DNA of 64,000 bases. It comes from an uncultured SAR116 cluster alpha proteobacterium (GTDB taxonomy: Bacteria; Pseudomonadota; Alphaproteobacteria; Puniceispirillales; Marisalimonadaceae). Shown here piece by piece: positions 62,656 to 64,000 of the stretch. Location: contig CACNWE010000008.1 of the NCBI GenBank assembly GCA_902623995.1, forward strand, positions 1 to 64,000, written 5' to 3'. Below the pieces are notes generated by a model. That model was not told the origin of the DNA, ran no database searches, and worked only from the letters and a program-made list of their open reading frames with translations. The stretch's first letter is position 1. Every line of letters begins with the position of its first letter. Made by a program: the position numbers and the translations under genes.

Positions 62656-63810
62656 ATGTCAAAATTCAATTTTCCATTTATAAAAGAAACAAGCGAACTC
62701 TCAAATCTTAGAAAAGAAGTAAGAGAATTTATAACAACCTGTATAAATAATGATGAATTTACACCATCTCCAGATGCCTGGGTTTTTTCAGCTGATCCAA
62801 GCTTTAGTAAAAAACTTGGATCTAAAGGCTGGCTTGGGATGTCATTTCCTAAAGAATATGGCGGACATCAAAGAACAGCTTTAGAAAGATACGTAGTAAC
62901 AGAAGAACTCTTGTCTTCAGGAGCTCCTGTAGCAGCTCATTGGATAGCTGATAGACAGAGTGGAAGTCAAATCTTGAGATATGGAAATGAAAAACAGAAA
63001 TCTTCTATTATTCCACGAATAACAGCTGGCGAGTGTTTTTTTGCTATTGGAATGAGTGAACCTGACTCTGGTTCGGATTTAGCCTCAGTAAAAACGAAAG
63101 GCACCAGAACTAAGGATGGCTGGAAACTTGAGGGTAGAAAAATATGGTCTACTGGCGCTCATTTAGCACATTATATGATTGTTCTAGCTAGAACCAGTCC
63201 AGCATCTGAGAAAAACAGGCATGAAGGTCTTTCTCAATTTCTGGTTGATTTGTCTCTTCCAAACGTAAAGATTACTGGGATACCTGACATGACTGGTCAA
63301 AGACATTTTAATGAAACTTTATTTGACAATGTTGAATTGTCAGATGATTCCCTTTTAGGAGAAGAAGGCAAAGGCTGGAAACAAGTTGTTGGTGAGCTTG
63401 CATTAGAAAGATCTGGTCCAGAAAGATTTCTCTCTCATTTCACATTATTAGATAGTTTTATAAATGAATTCAGAAACTCACTCATTCATTCAGGCACAAA
63501 GATAGTTGGTAAATTAATATCTGAAATACAAACATTAAGAAGAATGAGTTTTTCGGTTGCTTCAATGCTTCAAAATGGTGAATCTCCTGAGACACAAGCA
63601 GCATTTGTAAAAGAATTAGGTAATAAATTTGAAAAGATGATGATAGAAACATTAAGAGAATTTTCCAATATCGTTCCGCTTCATGAATGGCCAAATCAAT
63701 TACAAAATCTATTTGAAGATGCAACATTAAGAATTCCATCAAACTCTCTAAGAGGAGGGACAACTGAAATCATGAAAGGTATAATTGCTAGACAGTTAGG
63801 CCTAAGATGA
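62656..63810 (+). CDS. Acyl-CoA dehydrogenase
   Basis: A FAD flavoenzyme that forms a 2,3-double bond in acyl-CoA, 384 residues. Motifs: WLGMSFPKEYGG, FFAIGMSEPDSGSDLASVKTKG and WKLEGRKIWSTGAHLAHYM. The C-terminal IPSNSLRGGTTEIMKGIIARQLG matches the CoA-ligand helix and end of the family. It overlaps the start of a second acyl-CoA dehydrogenase, so the two likely form a heteromeric pair. Such pairs act on sterol or branched acyl-CoAs in actinobacteria and proteobacteria; the substrate here is not known. Confidence 0.9.
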   Translation: MSKFNFPFIKETSELSNLRKEVREFITTCINNDEFTPSPDAWVFSADPSFSKKLGSKGWLGMSFPKEYGGHQRTALERYVVTEELLSSGAPVAAHWIADRQSGSQILRYGNEKQKSSIIPRITAGECFFAIGMSEPDSGSDLASVKTKGTRTKDGWKLEGRKIWSTGAHLAHYMIVLARTSPASEKNRHEGLSQFLVDLSLPNVKITGIPDMTGQRHFNETLFDNVELSDDSLLGEEGKGWKQVVGELALERSGPERFLSHFTLLDSFINEFRNSLIHSGTKIVGKLISEIQTLRRMSFSVASMLQNGESPETQAAFVKELGNKFEKMMIETLREFSNIVPLHEWPNQLQNLFEDATLRIPSNSLRGGTTEIMKGIIARQLGLR

Positions 63811-64000
63811 TTGAAGAATTAGAAATAATTTTAGAAACAACTTCTAAAATTTTACAAAAACACGTAAATCATAGTTTAAGACAAAACATAGTTTCTGAAA
63901 ATACTGATATATTAAATTTGTGGAATGACATTGAAACAAATGGACTTCCAAAAATATCAGTTAAAGAAAAGTTTGGTGGTTATGAAATACCTTTTTTTTC
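63807..64000 (+). CDS. Acyl-CoA dehydrogenase-like protein, 3' partial
   Basis: The ATG overlaps the stop of the preceding gene (ATGA), and the frame is open to the window edge. The first 64 residues (MIEELEIILETTSKILQKHV... to KISVKEKFGGYEIPFF) match an acyl-CoA dehydrogenase N-terminal helical domain with the KEKFGG block. The rest lies beyond the window. Likely the partner subunit of the upstream enzyme. Confidence 0.7.
   Translation, partial: MIEELEIILETTSKILQKHVNHSLRQNIVSENTDILNLWNDIETNGLPKISVKEKFGGYEIPFF

Overview
The window looks like chromosomal DNA of a very AT-rich, free-living, probably marine alphaproteobacterium. This is an inference from the low GC, the MbfA-type membrane ferritin, a Fur protein without the usual zinc cysteines, and the overall gene mix; it could be a SAR116- or Rhodospirillales-like lineage. 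No rRNA, tRNA, CRISPR array, transposase or phage integrase was seen. Most of the window (about 2.8-51.3 kb) is a flagellar and flagellar-glycosylation island. The last 13 kb holds iron and organic-acid metabolism.

Region 1 (1-14.2 kb) is about sugars and the filament cap. It holds a TPR/O-GlcNAc-transferase-like protein that continues past the left edge, and a 1564-residue protein with two TPR blocks and two OGT-type domains. These two domains are encoded by a direct repeat of about 1.24 kb that is identical by eye. This gene lies directly downstream of fliD. Upstream of fliD is a gmd/fcl-like/colD-like cassette. The aminotransferase-fold member has His in place of the PLP lysine, which points to a GDP-3,6-dideoxyhexose (colitose-type) pathway. 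A small DUF6165-like protein follows.

Region 2 (14.5-17.3 kb) has a ClC channel with CBS domains, a FliS-like chaperone and an unknown protein. Region 3 (17.3-40.3 kb, nearly all minus strand) runs flgP-flgT-LysM-flgA-flgM-flgN-DUF2802, then flgB-C-D-E-F-G-H-I-J-K-L. FlgE (1554 aa), FlgK (2374 aa) and FliD (872 aa) are far larger than usual. They are enlarged by two families of repeated modules that resemble modules of phage virion proteins. Region 4 (40.5-46.6 kb) is flhA-flhF-flhG-fliA, an unknown gene and an extra hook/rod paralogue. Seven good -24/-12 sites imply that sigma-54 drives these operons, including the sugar cassette. The gene order and FlgP/FlgT resemble the polar flagellar system of Vibrio and Pseudomonas.

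Region 5 (46.7-51.3 kb) is a run of small genes: a protein with a nitrile-hydratase-leader-like (NHLP) domain, a Sel1/TPR protein, small secreted and coiled-coil proteins, a ParA-type ATPase, a cyclic-nucleotide-binding protein and a FliL-like protein. On the opposite strand is a 26-codon ORF with an ideal Shine-Dalgarno sequence and its own terminator.

Region 6 (51.3-64 kb) holds threonine synthase and a tartrate/D-malate dehydrogenase. It then has an iron set (FbpB permease, Fur, FbpA, MbfA) with Fur-box-like palindromes. After that comes a likely four-carbon hydroxy-acid catabolic cluster (IPMDH-family dehydrogenase, ABM-domain protein, DUF1537 kinase, RraA-like protein), and finally two acyl-CoA dehydrogenases, the second cut by the right edge.
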